Made by a program: the position numbers and the translations under genes. A model generated the notes under the pieces. It had not been told where the DNA came from, made no database searches, and worked only from the letters and a program-made list of their open reading frames with translations. From CAZENU01 sp965117035 (GTDB lineage Bacteria > Chloroflexota > Dehalococcoidia > Lucifugimonadales > CAZENU01), in contig OZ220748.1 in assembly GCA_965117035.1 (NCBI GenBank), positions 248,001 to 312,000 of the forward strand: DNA of 64,000 nucleotides, written 5' to 3'. Shown piece by piece: positions 41,343-50,182 of this stretch (position 1 is its first letter; each line of letters begins with the position of its first letter).

Positions 41343-42122
41343 CTATTGGGCCATCGGATCGCGCTTCTTCGACACGTGCTCGCCTACGGCCTCTCCCGCG
41401 CCGATGATCTTGCCGTCTATGGCCTCGAGCAGGTCGTCCTTGGTGGCGCCCTGTCCCAGGCTGATCTCGGCATCCAGCGCGAAGACCCTGAAGGTGTACT
41501 GCTTCACCGGGTCCTCCAGGGCGCCACCGCCGGACCAGACATGGCGGACCTCCGGCGGGCAGGGCCCGTTCCAGCCGACGTTGCCGTCGTCGTTGGTTCC
41601 CTGCCTGGCCGATGGGCCGATGGACGAGGCCTCGTGGACGCCCTTCTCGACGTTCTCGGCGAGCCCGACCGCGTCGGCGGGGATGCCCCACAGCACCCAG
41701 TGGGACCACGGGGCGCCGGGGTTCTGGTTGCTCTCCACGACGACGGCTATGCTGACGGTGCCCTCGGGCGCCGGGCTCCAGGTGATCGGCACCGAGATGT
41801 CGTCCTCGGAGCAGCTGTACCCTCTCGGGATGCGCCGCCTGTGGTCGAACTTGGTGCTGGTGACGGTCATGTCCAGCGTGTAGCTCTGGGCGAGAAGGTA
41901 CTCGCCGAACTCGCCCGGCCCGCTGGCGCCGCCCCGCGCGTTCGGGTCGGCGGGATCGATCTTCGACTCGGTCTTCGCCGCGGGTGTCGAGTCCGTCGCC
42001 TGCGCGGCCGCCGGAGCCTCGGCCGGCGCGTCGGACACGTCGTCGCTGGAGCACGCCATTGCCGTGACCGCGAGCACCGCCGCCACCAGCAGCGCCGTTC
42101 GGACTGAATGCGCCATGGTCAT
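41343..42122 (-). CDS. PEBP-family (YbhB/YbcL) lipoprotein, tandem copy A
   Basis: 259 residues with lipobox AVTAMAC. The domain is nearly the same as in copy B (STKFDHRRRIPRGYSCSED, SHWVLWGIPADAVGLAE, GTNDDGNVGWNGPCPPE, HVSKKRDPMAQ), while signal peptides and linkers differ. Third family member at 27972-28721 is more distant. Ligands of exported bacterial PEBP proteins are not established. GGAGGGGG precedes the ATG. Confidence 0.88.
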   Translation of the reverse strand: MTMAHSVRTALLVAAVLAVTAMACSSDDVSDAPAEAPAAAQATDSTPAAKTESKIDPADPNARGGASGPGEFGEYLLAQSYTLDMTVTSTKFDHRRRIPRGYSCSEDDISVPITWSPAPEGTVSIAVVVESNQNPGAPWSHWVLWGIPADAVGLAENVEKGVHEASSIGPSARQGTNDDGNVGWNGPCPPEVRHVWSGGGALEDPVKQYTFRVFALDAEISLGQGATKDDLLEAIDGKIIGAGEAVGEHVSKKRDPMAQ

Positions 42123-42284
42123 AGTAGAGCCCCCTCCATCCCGATCCAGGGCCAGGCCTGAAAGCCGATTTCGTCTTCGGGCGTCTCAACGCGTCCGCGG
42201 ACCCGCCCATCATATCAACACCGCGTCCCGGGCGGGCACCGCGCGAGCCGCCGGTCGCCTGCGCGCGCGGCCAGTGCGGCCCGG

Positions 42285-42758
42285 CTACCGTTCCGGTCGA
42301 GTCAACCTGTTGTTCCCGGTGGAGAAATAGGCGTCCATCGGGCGAAAATATCGCTCCTCCCACCAGTCCGGCGAGAAGACGCCGCCGGCGCCGACTCCAG
42401 TGTGGCGCAGGATAACCGTGGTGCCGTCGTCCTGCGGGTTTCCGATTCCGCCGTAGCTCGTGCCCGTCGCGAGCCGGACCTCGACGCGGGTGGCGCTCCC
42501 GGATTCCCACTCAACGGCGGTGTTCAGCTCGTGGACGATCAGGCTGTTGGGTTCGGCCGCCGTGATCCGGCCCAGCACCGCGCCGTCGAGCAGGCTGACC
42601 GACCCGCCGCCGCGGGCGTCGATCGACGCCCGGCTCCCGGTCATGTCGCCGTGCTCGCGGCTGTCGACCCAGGCTTCGAACAGCCGCTTCGGCGTGGCCG
42701 GTACGATCCGCGTGACCGAGTAGCCGTCCTCTAAGTTCGCAACTATCCTGTCGACCAT
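42285..42758 (-). CDS. SRPBCC/AHSA1-like protein
   Basis: 157 residues, small hydrophobic-ligand fold. Landmarks: SVTRIVPATPKRLFEAWVD near the N-terminus (the usual AHSA1 opening of strand plus helices), FARG-like DARGGGSVSLLDG, LIVHELN, TTVILRHTGVG and a C-terminal helix with WWEERYFRPMDAYF. No signal peptide. Function unknown; family members bind lipids or act in stress responses. It lies 38 nt downstream of a small lipoprotein gene, so the two may be co-transcribed. Confidence 0.8.
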   Translation of the reverse strand: MVDRIVANLEDGYSVTRIVPATPKRLFEAWVDSREHGDMTGSRASIDARGGGSVSLLDGAVLGRITAAEPNSLIVHELNTAVEWESGSATRVEVRLATGTSYGGIGNPQDDGTTVILRHTGVGAGGVFSPDWWEERYFRPMDAYFSTGNNRLTRPER

Positions 42759-42796
42759 CTACTCGCACCCCCGTGGCGCCTGCTTGTTCGAGAGGA

Positions 42797-43141
42797 TCAG
42801 CACCGCCCCTGCCGGGGCACGACGACCAGGCTCGTCGGGTCGACGAACCACAGGTTCTTCGTCACGCCGTCCTCCTGCATCTTCACATACCACTCCTGCC
42901 CGCGGTCCAGGAGCTCCGCCGACCAGTCGCCGCGCAGCAGCAGCTCCGCGCAGGCCACGCTCTTGGCGTTGAGGTAGTTCTGCACGACCTCGATGACGAT
43001 CTCTTCGGTCAGCGGACCCTCGATCGGCGTGGGCGTCGGGACCGCCGTCGCTTCCGGTGTGCCGTCGCCGCATGCCGCCTGCGCCAGCAGGAGAAACAGC
43101 GCCGCGAGGGGCAGGGCAAAGGCTATCGGGCTCTTGCGCAT
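42797..43141 (-). CDS. Small lipoprotein
   Basis: 114 residues. Signal peptide ends LLLAQAAC followed by GDGTPEATAVPTPTP, a typical linker. The rest (~residues 45-114) is one short alpha+beta domain: EEIVIEVVQNYLNAKSVAC, EWYVKMQEDG, WFVDPTSLVVVPRQ. Two Cys remain outside (Cys63 region and the C-terminal residue) and might pair. No family named. The fold reminds of small NTF2-like or DUF4878-type extracytoplasmic domains, a weak guess. Confidence 0.7.
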   Translation of the reverse strand: MRKSPIAFALPLAALFLLLAQAACGDGTPEATAVPTPTPIEGPLTEEIVIEVVQNYLNAKSVACAELLLRGDWSAELLDRGQEWYVKMQEDGVTKNLWFVDPTSLVVVPRQGRC

Positions 43142-43330
43142 ATTCCTCCTCCAGGGCCCGATCGCCGGCGGGACACGAGCGTCGCCGCCAACCCGGCGAA
43201 GGCGACCTTGGACGCTACGCTACGACATTCGCCCCGCGGCGGTCAACCGCGCGTCCTGGGCGGGCGCCGATTGAGTCGGCGCGCGAATCAGCGTAACATC
43301 CAGCGGAAAACAGCTGAGCGAGGAGTACAG

Positions 43331-45079
43331 ATGCGTTCGACCACCATCGACATACATGCCCCCATGGCGCCGCCGGAGTGGGCGCTGATCCAGCGGACAC
43401 TGCTCCGCGACGAAGCACTCGCCTGCCAGGCCTTCTTCGAGCACTACTTCGACGACCGGGGCTACCTGCTCTGCGTCCCCCGGTGGGGCGGCGACGACGG
43501 CCCCGACGACGCCGCGGAGAACATGCTCAACTGGACGATGCTCCACGCCCTCGGCGCGCCGGACATCGTCCTCGAGCTGTACAAGAAGGGCTGGGAGGGC
43601 CACCTGCTGCAGTACACCGAGGCGAAGACGACCGAGGTGCCATTCGCCCGCGACGGCATGTACTACAAGGAATTCCCGGTCATGTTCGACTGGTTCCACA
43701 ACGGCGAGGGCTTCGCCGTCTTCTTCCTGCAGGGACTGTCCGACCCGCACGACGACGCGCTGCGGGTCCGCACGAGACGCTTCGCCGGCTTCTACATGGG
43801 CGACGATCCGTCCGCGCCCAACTACGACCCGCAGCACCGGGTCATCCGCAGCATGTTCAACGGCAGCCGCGGCCCGCTCATGCGCAAGGCGACGGCGCTC
43901 GACTGGGCCGGAGACCCGATCGAAATCGAGGGCCGCTTCGATCCTGGGCACGGCGAGCGCGACTTCGAGGAGATGCTCCTGCACTTCCGGGACTACAACG
44001 ACATCGTCGGCGACCATCCGCTCAACATGGGCGCGACCACCCTCGCCTTCAACGCCTACGCGCTCACCGGCGAGGACCGCTACCGCGACTGGCTGGTCGA
44101 CTACATCGACGCCTGGGTCGAGCGCACCGAGGCCAACGACGGCATCATCCCGAGCAACATCGGGCTCGACGGCTCCATCGGCGGCGAGTGCGACGGCAAG
44201 TGGTACGGCGGCGTGTACGGCTGGGGCTTCTCGGTCTACGATCCCGCCAGCCGGAAGACCGCGCACCGCAGGTCCGCCACGGGACGCGCCCCGTACAGCT
44301 TCGCCAACGCGCTGCTGATGACCGGAGACCGGCGCTACGTCGACGTCTGGCGCGGCGTCATCGACGCGGTCAACGCGAACGCGAAGACCGTCGACGGCAA
44401 GCGGATGTACCCGCAGATGCACGGTGACGATGGCTGGTACGAGTTCAGGGCGGAGCCCTTCGACGACGGCGCTCTGCAGGTCTACTACTGGTCGATGGAC
44501 GCCGCCGACCGCCACCGAGTCACCGACAGCGGATGGCTGGACTTCCTCGACGGCCGCAACCCGGACTACCCGGTCGACGCCCTCAAGAACGACCTGGAGA
44601 CGGTGCGGTCGAGGATGGAGGGCGTCCGGGCGGACACCGCCTCGCCCGACACCCGCATGTCGGACGACATGAACAGCCTGCAGCCGGCCATAACCGCTGC
44701 GCTGACGGAGCTGATGCTGGGCGGTCTGCCAACGGGCAGGGACGGGCACCCGCTGCACGCCCGCCTGCGCTACTTCGACCCCGAGCGCCGCCGCGCCGGA
44801 GTCCCCGAGGACGTCGCCGCCCTGGTGACCCGCATGACCGACACCGGGACCTCGGTCACGCTGGTGAACGTCAACCAGGTCGAGGCGCGCACGGTCGTGG
44901 TGCAGGGCGGGGCCTACGCCGAGCACGACATCGCGTCCGCCAGCGCCGGCGGCGTCACGCTGGACGTGGAGGGCAGCAGCTTTGCCGTCCGACTCGCCCC
45001 CGGCGCCGGCGCCGAGATCGAGCTGACAATGCGCCGCTACGCCAACCCGCCGACGCTGGCGTTCCCGTGGGGGCGTTGA
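43331..45079 (+). CDS. Unrecognised 582-residue protein, possible alpha/alpha-toroid glycosidase-like fold
   Basis: No signal peptide. Repeated helix-turn patterns with conserved aromatics and Gly (WTMLHALGAPDIVLELYKKG, NYDPQHRVIRSMFNGSRGPL, HPLNMGATTLAFNAYALTG, GGVYGWGFSVYDP, APYSFANALLMTGDRRYVD) look like an (alpha/alpha)6 toroid as in several glycosidases and lyases. A C-terminal ~90-residue beta domain (TSVTLVNVNQVEARTVVVQG) completes it. The start ATG 43331 follows GAGGAG; an open frame extends upstream but without site. No catalytic residues can be named. Function unknown. Confidence 0.7.
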   Translation: MRSTTIDIHAPMAPPEWALIQRTLLRDEALACQAFFEHYFDDRGYLLCVPRWGGDDGPDDAAENMLNWTMLHALGAPDIVLELYKKGWEGHLLQYTEAKTTEVPFARDGMYYKEFPVMFDWFHNGEGFAVFFLQGLSDPHDDALRVRTRRFAGFYMGDDPSAPNYDPQHRVIRSMFNGSRGPLMRKATALDWAGDPIEIEGRFDPGHGERDFEEMLLHFRDYNDIVGDHPLNMGATTLAFNAYALTGEDRYRDWLVDYIDAWVERTEANDGIIPSNIGLDGSIGGECDGKWYGGVYGWGFSVYDPASRKTAHRRSATGRAPYSFANALLMTGDRRYVDVWRGVIDAVNANAKTVDGKRMYPQMHGDDGWYEFRAEPFDDGALQVYYWSMDAADRHRVTDSGWLDFLDGRNPDYPVDALKNDLETVRSRMEGVRADTASPDTRMSDDMNSLQPAITAALTELMLGGLPTGRDGHPLHARLRYFDPERRRAGVPEDVAALVTRMTDTGTSVTLVNVNQVEARTVVVQGGAYAEHDIASASAGGVTLDVEGSSFAVRLAPGAGAEIELTMRRYANPPTLAFPWGR

Positions 45080-45098
45080 GGCAGAGCGCACCGTAGGG

Positions 45099-45377
45099 CT
45101 AAGCTCCCGAGGATCGCTCCTCCCACAGGTCCAGGAACTGTTTCCTGCTGAGAGGACAGTTGACCAGGCCGTCCAGTTCGGAGCGTTTCAGCCTGGGTCG
45201 CCTTGCGGTGTCGGAGACGATGTAGTGAGGGAGTTGCCCACTGCTCGAGTGGGAATGCCTCGCGGCAAGGTACTCCTTGCCGCCGACCGCCATATACCAG
45301 AGGACGTGGTGGGCGCGCCTGTCTTCCACTGCATTCAGCTTGCGCGGGAGGGCACGTTGAAGGTGCCTGATGTCCAC
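45099..45377 (-). CDS. Putative HicA-like toxin of a two-gene module
   Basis: 92 residues from GTG 45377, one base after the partner's stop, which suggests coupled translation. Landmarks: RALPRKLNAVEDRRAHHV, YMAVGGKEYLAARHSHSSSG and a C-terminal ARRPRLKRSELDGL, CPLSRKQFLDLW. The short basic N-terminal region, His/Ser segment and helix-rich end resemble small mRNA interferase-like proteins paired with HicB-type antitoxins. Direct assignment to HicA is not certain. An upstream in-frame ATG at 45422 lies inside the partner gene and is less likely. Confidence 0.6.
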   Translation of the reverse strand: MDIRHLQRALPRKLNAVEDRRAHHVLWYMAVGGKEYLAARHSHSSSGQLPHYIVSDTARRPRLKRSELDGLVNCPLSRKQFLDLWEERSSGA

Positions 45378-45378
45378 G

Positions 45379-45768
45379 TCAGTTCTGGTGGCGAACCAAC
45401 CTGCGGAGCAGCTCCAGTTCACGGAGAGCAGACTCGCCCAGGCGCTCCTCGCGCTCCTCCAGGGACTGAAGGGTGTCCGATAGCAGGGCTAGGAGCTCGC
45501 GCAGCGCCTCGTCAGTCGATTCTCCCGACCCGAACGCATCACACATTTCGCCTGAGGCGACGGCCTCTACACCCTCCGGCCGGGCGATTACTTCGATGGG
45601 CAACGCGTCTTCGAGAGTCCACGTTTCACCCGCATCGTCAGTCCAGCGATGGCCCGGGTGGAGGAGGAGGCGTGTTCGGCCCGGCAGCACCGGGCTTGCG
45701 ACGGGGCCCCTTTGTTCTTCGAGCGGATCAGCCACGGCGGTTCTTCCCTTGGGAAGTGGCGCAAGCAT
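45379..45768 (-). CDS. Putative HicB-like antitoxin of a two-gene module
   Basis: Up to 129 residues. Landmarks: LPIEVIARPEGVEAVASGE, then ESTDEALRELLALLSDTLQ and a charged C-terminal helix SLEEREERLGESALRE. The order strand-strand-helix with EAL-type helix is reminiscent of HicB-like antitoxins, but no DNA-binding domain is visible. GTG 45735 (VADPLEEQRG) is an alternative start with a comparable weak ribosome site. It is followed by the toxin-like gene after one base. Antitoxin-first order is common in such modules. Confidence 0.55.
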   Translation of the reverse strand: MLAPLPKGRTAVADPLEEQRGPVASPVLPGRTRLLLHPGHRWTDDAGETWTLEDALPIEVIARPEGVEAVASGEMCDAFGSGESTDEALRELLALLSDTLQSLEEREERLGESALRELELLRRLVRHQN

Positions 45769-45901
45769 ATCATGACCTGCGAGAACGCCCCGACGAGCGA
45801 CGGCCTCAACACGGCCGAATCTTCCGACTCTGTCCTGGTGCCCTGTAGCCCTGCGCCCGGGGTTTAGTGCGCCGCCGTGGGGCGTTCGGCTCTGTCGAGC
45901 G

Positions 45902-46780
45902 CTACATCTGCTGCGCCTTGTCGAACTGGCCGCCGCCGCGGCTGGGCTCGCCCATCTCCTCGCGCGCTTGCCGGGAGCGCTCCGCGAGCAGGTCGTCGTT
46001 CTCCAGCCGCTGCTCGAGGTGCCGCATCCGGTCTGGGCCGGCGGTGCGGATCATCGTCTCGCCGTAGGCCCGCGTGGCCCAGAAGTTCGAAAGGTTGGCT
46101 ACCTCCTCGCGCAGCGCGGGCAGGTCTTCCTCGGCGTAGCGCTCCTGGAAGTTGATCGTGAACATACGCCGGCGCGTCCCGCCGCCGAACGACGCGTGCT
46201 TGACGCCGTGGTTGAACAGCACCATGTCGCCCGGCTCCGACTCCAACGGCACCGCGGGGACGTGCGCGCCCGTCAGGCCCCAGGCGCCCTCGGGGTCCGA
46301 GTCGGCAGACCGCGGAGCGGCCCGGTGCAGGTCCTCCGCGAAGGCGTCGCCGTAGTGGTGACTGCCGGGGATCACCCGCAGGCAGCCGCTGTCCCTGTCG
46401 ACCGTGTCCAGGTAGAAGGCGATCTTGATCGACGTGTACTTCTTGTCCAGGTACCCGTCCGAGTGCCACTGCGTGTCGCCGACGTAGAAGTTGCCGTCGC
46501 TGCCCGTGTAGTTGAAGTCGTCCCCCAGCAGCGACGCGACGACGCTCTCGATGCGGGGGTCGTCGATCAGCGAGGACAGGTACTCGTCCTGGTCGATGAA
46601 CGGCACGAGCGCCGACCTGTGCTTGTGGTCGTGAGGCCGGCCGTCGTGCCCGCCGCCGTGGTCGGCCCAGACCTTCTCGAAAGCGTCCGTGATGTCGCCG
46701 ATATCGTCGGCGAAGTGGCCGGGAAAGGCCAGGTAGCCAAACGTGCGGAAGCGGTTGACCTCGAGCTCGGTGAGTCGCAT
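45902..46780 (-). CDS. Phytanoyl-CoA dioxygenase (PhyH) family protein
   Basis: Fe(II)/2-oxoglutarate-dependent oxygenase, 292 residues. Seen: N-terminal FRTFGYLAFPGHF, metal HxD in DTQWHSDGY (~residue 107), GCLRVIPGSHHYGDAF, distal His in MVLFNHGVKHASF, and 2-oxoglutarate Arg in RRRMFTINFQ. All four essential sites are present, so the enzyme should be active. Substrate unknown; many relatives hydroxylate lipids or small amides. It sits just downstream of two amidohydrolases on the same strand (30-nt gap to the nearer), suggesting a joint catabolic cassette. Confidence 0.92.
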   Translation of the reverse strand: MRLTELEVNRFRTFGYLAFPGHFADDIGDITDAFEKVWADHGGGHDGRPHDHKHRSALVPFIDQDEYLSSLIDDPRIESVVASLLGDDFNYTGSDGNFYVGDTQWHSDGYLDKKYTSIKIAFYLDTVDRDSGCLRVIPGSHHYGDAFAEDLHRAAPRSADSDPEGAWGLTGAHVPAVPLESEPGDMVLFNHGVKHASFGGGTRRRMFTINFQERYAEEDLPALREEVANLSNFWATRAYGETMIRTAGPDRMRHLEQRLENDDLLAERSRQAREEMGEPSRGGGQFDKAQQM

Positions 46781-46810
46781 GTCACTACCCCTCGCTGACT
46801 CGCGGACTGC

Positions 46811-48076
46811 CTATATCCGGTTCTCCCGGTCCACCCGGCGTCCGTCCTGGAAGACGTCGACGACGTCGCGCAGCGCCTCGATGTCGGCCGACGGGTCGCC
46901 ATCGACTACGAGAATGTCGGCCTGCTTGCCCGGCTCGAGGCTGCCGACCTCGTCGTCGATCCGGCACGAGCGCGCCGAGTCGCTCGTCGCCGACACGATC
47001 GCCTCCATCGGCGACATCCCCGTGTCGATGTGCGCTGAGACCTCGCTCTGGAAGTCGCCCAGCTTGTACCACGACCACGAAGCGTCCGATCCGGCCACCA
47101 GCCGCGCTCCCGCCTCTCTCATCCACGCGGCGTGCTCGAAGATGACGTCGTTCTTGCCCCGCATCTCGCCGAGCTGCCTCTGCTCGCGGGCGGTGAGGCC
47201 GACCGTCTCTTGTTTGCGGACGAGGTTGTCCTCGGCGTCGCGGCCCTGGTGCAGCGTCGCGTTGACGAAGACGCCGTCCTCCGCGATGCGCTCCGTGATC
47301 TCGGGCCGGTATTGGAAGGAGCCGTCCGGCTCCCTGTGGTAGCCGTGGATGATCGTGTCGATCCCGGCCTCCAGCGCGTTGACCATTCCCTCCGACGAGA
47401 CGCAGTGCGCGGCGGCGTGCTTGCCGAACTTGTGCGCCTCTTCGACGATCGCCGTCAGCTCGTCGACGTCGAACGACGGCCGCAGCGGGTGCGAGGTGCG
47501 GGTGCTGCCGCCGGTCGCCGTGATCTTGATGAAGTCGGCGCCCTCCTTGACAAGCTGGCGCACGGCGGCGCGGCACTCCACGGTGCCCGTCGCCTCGATG
47601 CCGAAGTAGCTCAGGTGGCCGCCGATTATCGCCACCGGACGGCCCGCGAGCACGAGCCTCGGCGCCGGCGTGATGCCCATCTCGGCGGCCTCGCGCAGCA
47701 GGAAGGTCGTGCGGTTCTTGGCGCCGCAGTCACGCACCGTCGTGACGCCGGAGTAGAGGTGGGCCCGGGCGTTGCGCGCCGCCTGCAGCGTCAGCACCTC
47801 GTCGGGCAGGGTGGTGAGCTCGTCGCCCATCCGGCCGTCGCCGATGCCGATCAGGTGCACGTGGCAGTCGACCAGACCCGGCAGAACAGTCTTGTCCTCG
47901 TAGTCGAGCTCCACGACGGGCGCCCCCTCCGGAGGGACGACCGCCTCCTCGGCGCCGACCGCGGTGATGCGGCCGTTCTCCACGAGCACGGCGCCGCGCT
48001 CCACCGGCGGGCCGCCCCTGCCGTCGATCAGCCGCGCGGCCCTGATGAGCGTGAAACCGCCGTCGCCGTTCGTCAT
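46811..48076 (-). CDS. Metal-dependent amidohydrolase (imidazolonepropionase/prolidase-like), copy 2
   Basis: 421 residues, superfamily enzyme with binuclear-type site. Seen: sandwich start TLIRAARLIDG, HxH in LVDCHVHLIG, candidate carboxylated Lys in GADFIKITATGGS, His in AAHCVSSEG and TIIHGYHR, Asp in VAGSDASWSWY, and C-terminal ADILVVDGDPSADIE. GGAGG precedes the ATG. It is a tandem paralog of 48105-49412. Relatives hydrolyse dipeptides, imides and organophosphate-type substrates. Together with PhyH and the paralog it may form a pathway for an amide or cyclic compound; that is inference. Confidence 0.9.
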   Translation of the reverse strand: MTNGDGGFTLIRAARLIDGRGGPPVERGAVLVENGRITAVGAEEAVVPPEGAPVVELDYEDKTVLPGLVDCHVHLIGIGDGRMGDELTTLPDEVLTLQAARNARAHLYSGVTTVRDCGAKNRTTFLLREAAEMGITPAPRLVLAGRPVAIIGGHLSYFGIEATGTVECRAAVRQLVKEGADFIKITATGGSTRTSHPLRPSFDVDELTAIVEEAHKFGKHAAAHCVSSEGMVNALEAGIDTIIHGYHREPDGSFQYRPEITERIAEDGVFVNATLHQGRDAEDNLVRKQETVGLTAREQRQLGEMRGKNDVIFEHAAWMREAGARLVAGSDASWSWYKLGDFQSEVSAHIDTGMSPMEAIVSATSDSARSCRIDDEVGSLEPGKQADILVVDGDPSADIEALRDVVDVFQDGRRVDRENRI

Positions 48077-48104
48077 GGGAGCCTCCTGTGGGTGTGGCGT
48101 CCCA

Positions 48105-49412
48105 TTATACGCCGCCCGGCGGGTGCTGGCGGAGCGACGCGAGCGACTCCGCCGAGCCTCGGTCGATGCGCCGGCCCGCGAGGAAAACCTCGTCGACGTT
48201 CCACAGGTCCTCGATGCGTTCGGACGGGTCGCCGTCGACGACGATCATGTCGGCGGCCTTGCCCGGCTCGAGCGTGCCGGTCACGCCGTCGAGGCCCAGC
48301 GATCTCGCCGCCTCGCCCGTCACCGAAGCGACGCCCCGCGACGGGGAGAGCCCGGCCGTCACGAGGCACTCAGTCTCGTACGGGGTGTTGCCGAGCTGGT
48401 AGTCGCCCCACGACGAGTCGGAGCCGGTGATCATCTTCACGCCCATGTCGATCATCCGCCTGCAGTGGTCGAGGTGGGTCTCGAAGTCGCGCTCGTGCTG
48501 GTCGAGCAGCGCCTGCTCGCCCGGCGTCAGCGGACGGCGTTCCCGCACGTAACCGAGCGACCATCCCCGCGCCCTCATGACGTGGAGGGTGGGGTTGACC
48601 CAGGCGCCCTGCTCGGCGATGCGCTCGGCGACCTCCGGCCTGAAGTTGTCTGAGCCGTCGGGCTCCTTGAAGACGCAGTGGATGATCATGTCGACGCCCG
48701 CGTCGAGCGAGTTGACGATGCCCTGGGCGGAGAGGCAGTGCGTGGCCGTCAGCCTGCCGAACTTGCGCGCCTCGCCCGTGATGGCGTTCAGCTCGTCGAC
48801 GTCGAACGCCGGGCGCAGCCTGTGAGACGTCAGGGTGCTCCCGCCGGTAGCGGTAATCTTGAGGTAGTCGGCGCCCTCCTTGATGAGCTGTCGCGCCATG
48901 GCCCTCGCCTCGGTCGGGCCGGTGACCTCGGAGCCGAAGTACCACATGTGGCCGCCGATGATCGAGATCGGCCGCCCGCAGAGGACCATGCGCGGCGCGA
49001 TCTCTCGTCCCTCGCGCACAGCGTCACGCAGCCTGAACATCGTCATGTTCTTCGGCCCGTTCTCGCGGACCGAAGTGACGCCCGACAGCAGCGATATGCG
49101 CGCGTTGCGGGCCGACTGCAGCGTCAGCACCTCGTCGGGGAGCTCGGCAACCGAGTCGCCTACGCGGCCGTCGCCGAAGCCGTTGTTATGGGTGTGGCAG
49201 TCGACCATCCCCGGCATCAGAGTCCGGTCGCCGAAGTCGAGGACCTCCACCGGCGCGGCCTCCGGCGCCGCGACGTCGGCCTGCCGTCCGACCGCGCGTA
49301 TCGTCCCGCCTTCGACCAGCACTGCGGCGTTGTCTATTGGACGGCCGCCGGCGCCGTCGAGCAGCCGGGCGGCCTTGATCAGCGTGAAGGTGTTGGGAGC
49401 GTCCGTCGTCAA
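48105..49412 (-). CDS. Metal-dependent amidohydrolase, copy 1
   Basis: 435 residues from TTG 49412, which aligns with the start of copy 2; the open frame runs further upstream into the tRNA gene and cannot be coding there. Landmarks: TLIKAARLLDGAGG, HxH in MVDCHTHNNGFG, Lys in GADYLKITATGGS, His in TATHCLSAQG and MIIHCVFK, Asp in ITGSDSSWGDY, and ADMIVVDGDPSERIED. The closing pattern is nearly the same as in copy 2. The pair is separated by 28 nt and likely co-transcribed with PhyH. Confidence 0.9.
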   Translation of the reverse strand: MTTDAPNTFTLIKAARLLDGAGGRPIDNAAVLVEGGTIRAVGRQADVAAPEAAPVEVLDFGDRTLMPGMVDCHTHNNGFGDGRVGDSVAELPDEVLTLQSARNARISLLSGVTSVRENGPKNMTMFRLRDAVREGREIAPRMVLCGRPISIIGGHMWYFGSEVTGPTEARAMARQLIKEGADYLKITATGGSTLTSHRLRPAFDVDELNAITGEARKFGRLTATHCLSAQGIVNSLDAGVDMIIHCVFKEPDGSDNFRPEVAERIAEQGAWVNPTLHVMRARGWSLGYVRERRPLTPGEQALLDQHERDFETHLDHCRRMIDMGVKMITGSDSSWGDYQLGNTPYETECLVTAGLSPSRGVASVTGEAARSLGLDGVTGTLEPGKAADMIVVDGDPSERIEDLWNVDEVFLAGRRIDRGSAESLASLRQHPPGGV

Positions 49413-49505
49413 CGTGCGTCTGCCGGGATAATCAGGCGTGATTCGATGCGTTGGAAGGGCCGGAGCGGCACGTGACGAGAGCTCTCGCGGGCGCGGCGTC
49501 GTGAG

Positions 49506-49582
49506 TGGTCGGGGTGACTGGACTCGAACCAGCGACCCCCTGCACCCCATGCAGGTGCGCTACCAAACTGCGCCACACCCCG
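49506..49582 (-). tRNA. tRNA-Pro (anticodon GGG)
   Basis: 77 nt including an encoded CCA. Seen on the minus strand: acceptor CGGGGTG with CACCCCG, D-arm with AGTTTGGTAG, anticodon stem CCTGC/GCAGG around loop ATGGGGT (anticodon GGG), and T-arm CTGGTTCGAGTCCAG. All stems pair. The gene stands about 95 bp upstream of the amidohydrolase start on the same strand. A fragment of a defence-like gene lies 273 bp on the other side. Confidence 0.95.
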
Positions 49583-49855
49583 ACGCCGGCCAGCATATCA
49601 CAGGCCCCCATACCCAACAAGCCGCGCGGTTCGCCCAATCGCCCACCCCGGTCGTTGCCGCGAAGCCGATGATCCTTGGGAAGGTAGCGGCCGATCAGGA
49701 GGTCGTGGATGCCTGGGCTGCGAAGAAGCGAGTCGTGCTCGGTCGGATTCGGACGGCTGGCGTGGCCGACAGGGGGTTTGCGGGCCAGACATCCTCGTCA
49801 TACAAGAGAGTCATTGGGCTGATCCGTCCTTGATGGGCTTCCTGGCTGAGGGCGG

Positions 49856-50182
49856 CTATGCTGATTCTGGCGACGCGTGCTTGCGCCACAGGAAGCTGGC
49901 GAATGATGCGCACGCACCCAACATGAACACTGCCTCGTCCAACCCCACGTTAGCGCTGGACTGGTTCAACAGGGCATGGCGAATGCCCTGCTCGTCCGAT
50001 GTGTATGCGTAGAGCTTTGTGAATGCTCCCTTAAACGCCGGATGAAGCGCTTGGCGGCTCTCGAGGGACGTCAACCCCGGGCCCAAGGCTCTGGATGCTT
50101 TGGGATCGAGTTGCCGTGCAGCGGACTCGACTGCGCTGATACTCTCCCTGATGCTTCCCGCCCAGTCACTTCTATGGGGCAT
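49856..50182 (-). pseudogene. C-terminal fragment of an AbiJ/HEPN-like abortive-infection protein
   Basis: 108 codons that read as the helical end of an AbiJ-type protein: SIRESISAVESAARQLD, LHPAFKGAFTKLYAYTSDEQGIRHAL, AVFMLGACASFASFL. In full-length relatives this part follows an N-terminal domain of a hundred or more residues, and nothing like it remains upstream. The first codons (MPHRSDWAG) have no ribosome site. The region 49583-49855 and 50183-50299 on both sides shows no gene. Position next to a tRNA gene suggests the remains of an integrated element. Family assignment is by recall of the motif pattern and moderately sure. Confidence 0.55.

Noticed and set aside
40555..42510. One long minus-strand frame joining both PEBP genes
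   Set aside because: Each PEBP domain has its own ribosome site, ATG and signal peptide; the joining stretch is Arg/Gly-rich and unlike protein.
49413..49550. N-terminal extension of amidohydrolase copy 1
   Set aside because: It would be translated from the tRNA-Pro gene (the SLVRVQSP-type peptide is a known tRNA artefact). The TTG at 49412 aligns with the paralog.
49583..49855. Possible gene between tRNA-Pro and the HEPN-like fragment
   Set aside because: Frames on both strands are short, lack ribosome sites and show no protein-like pattern.
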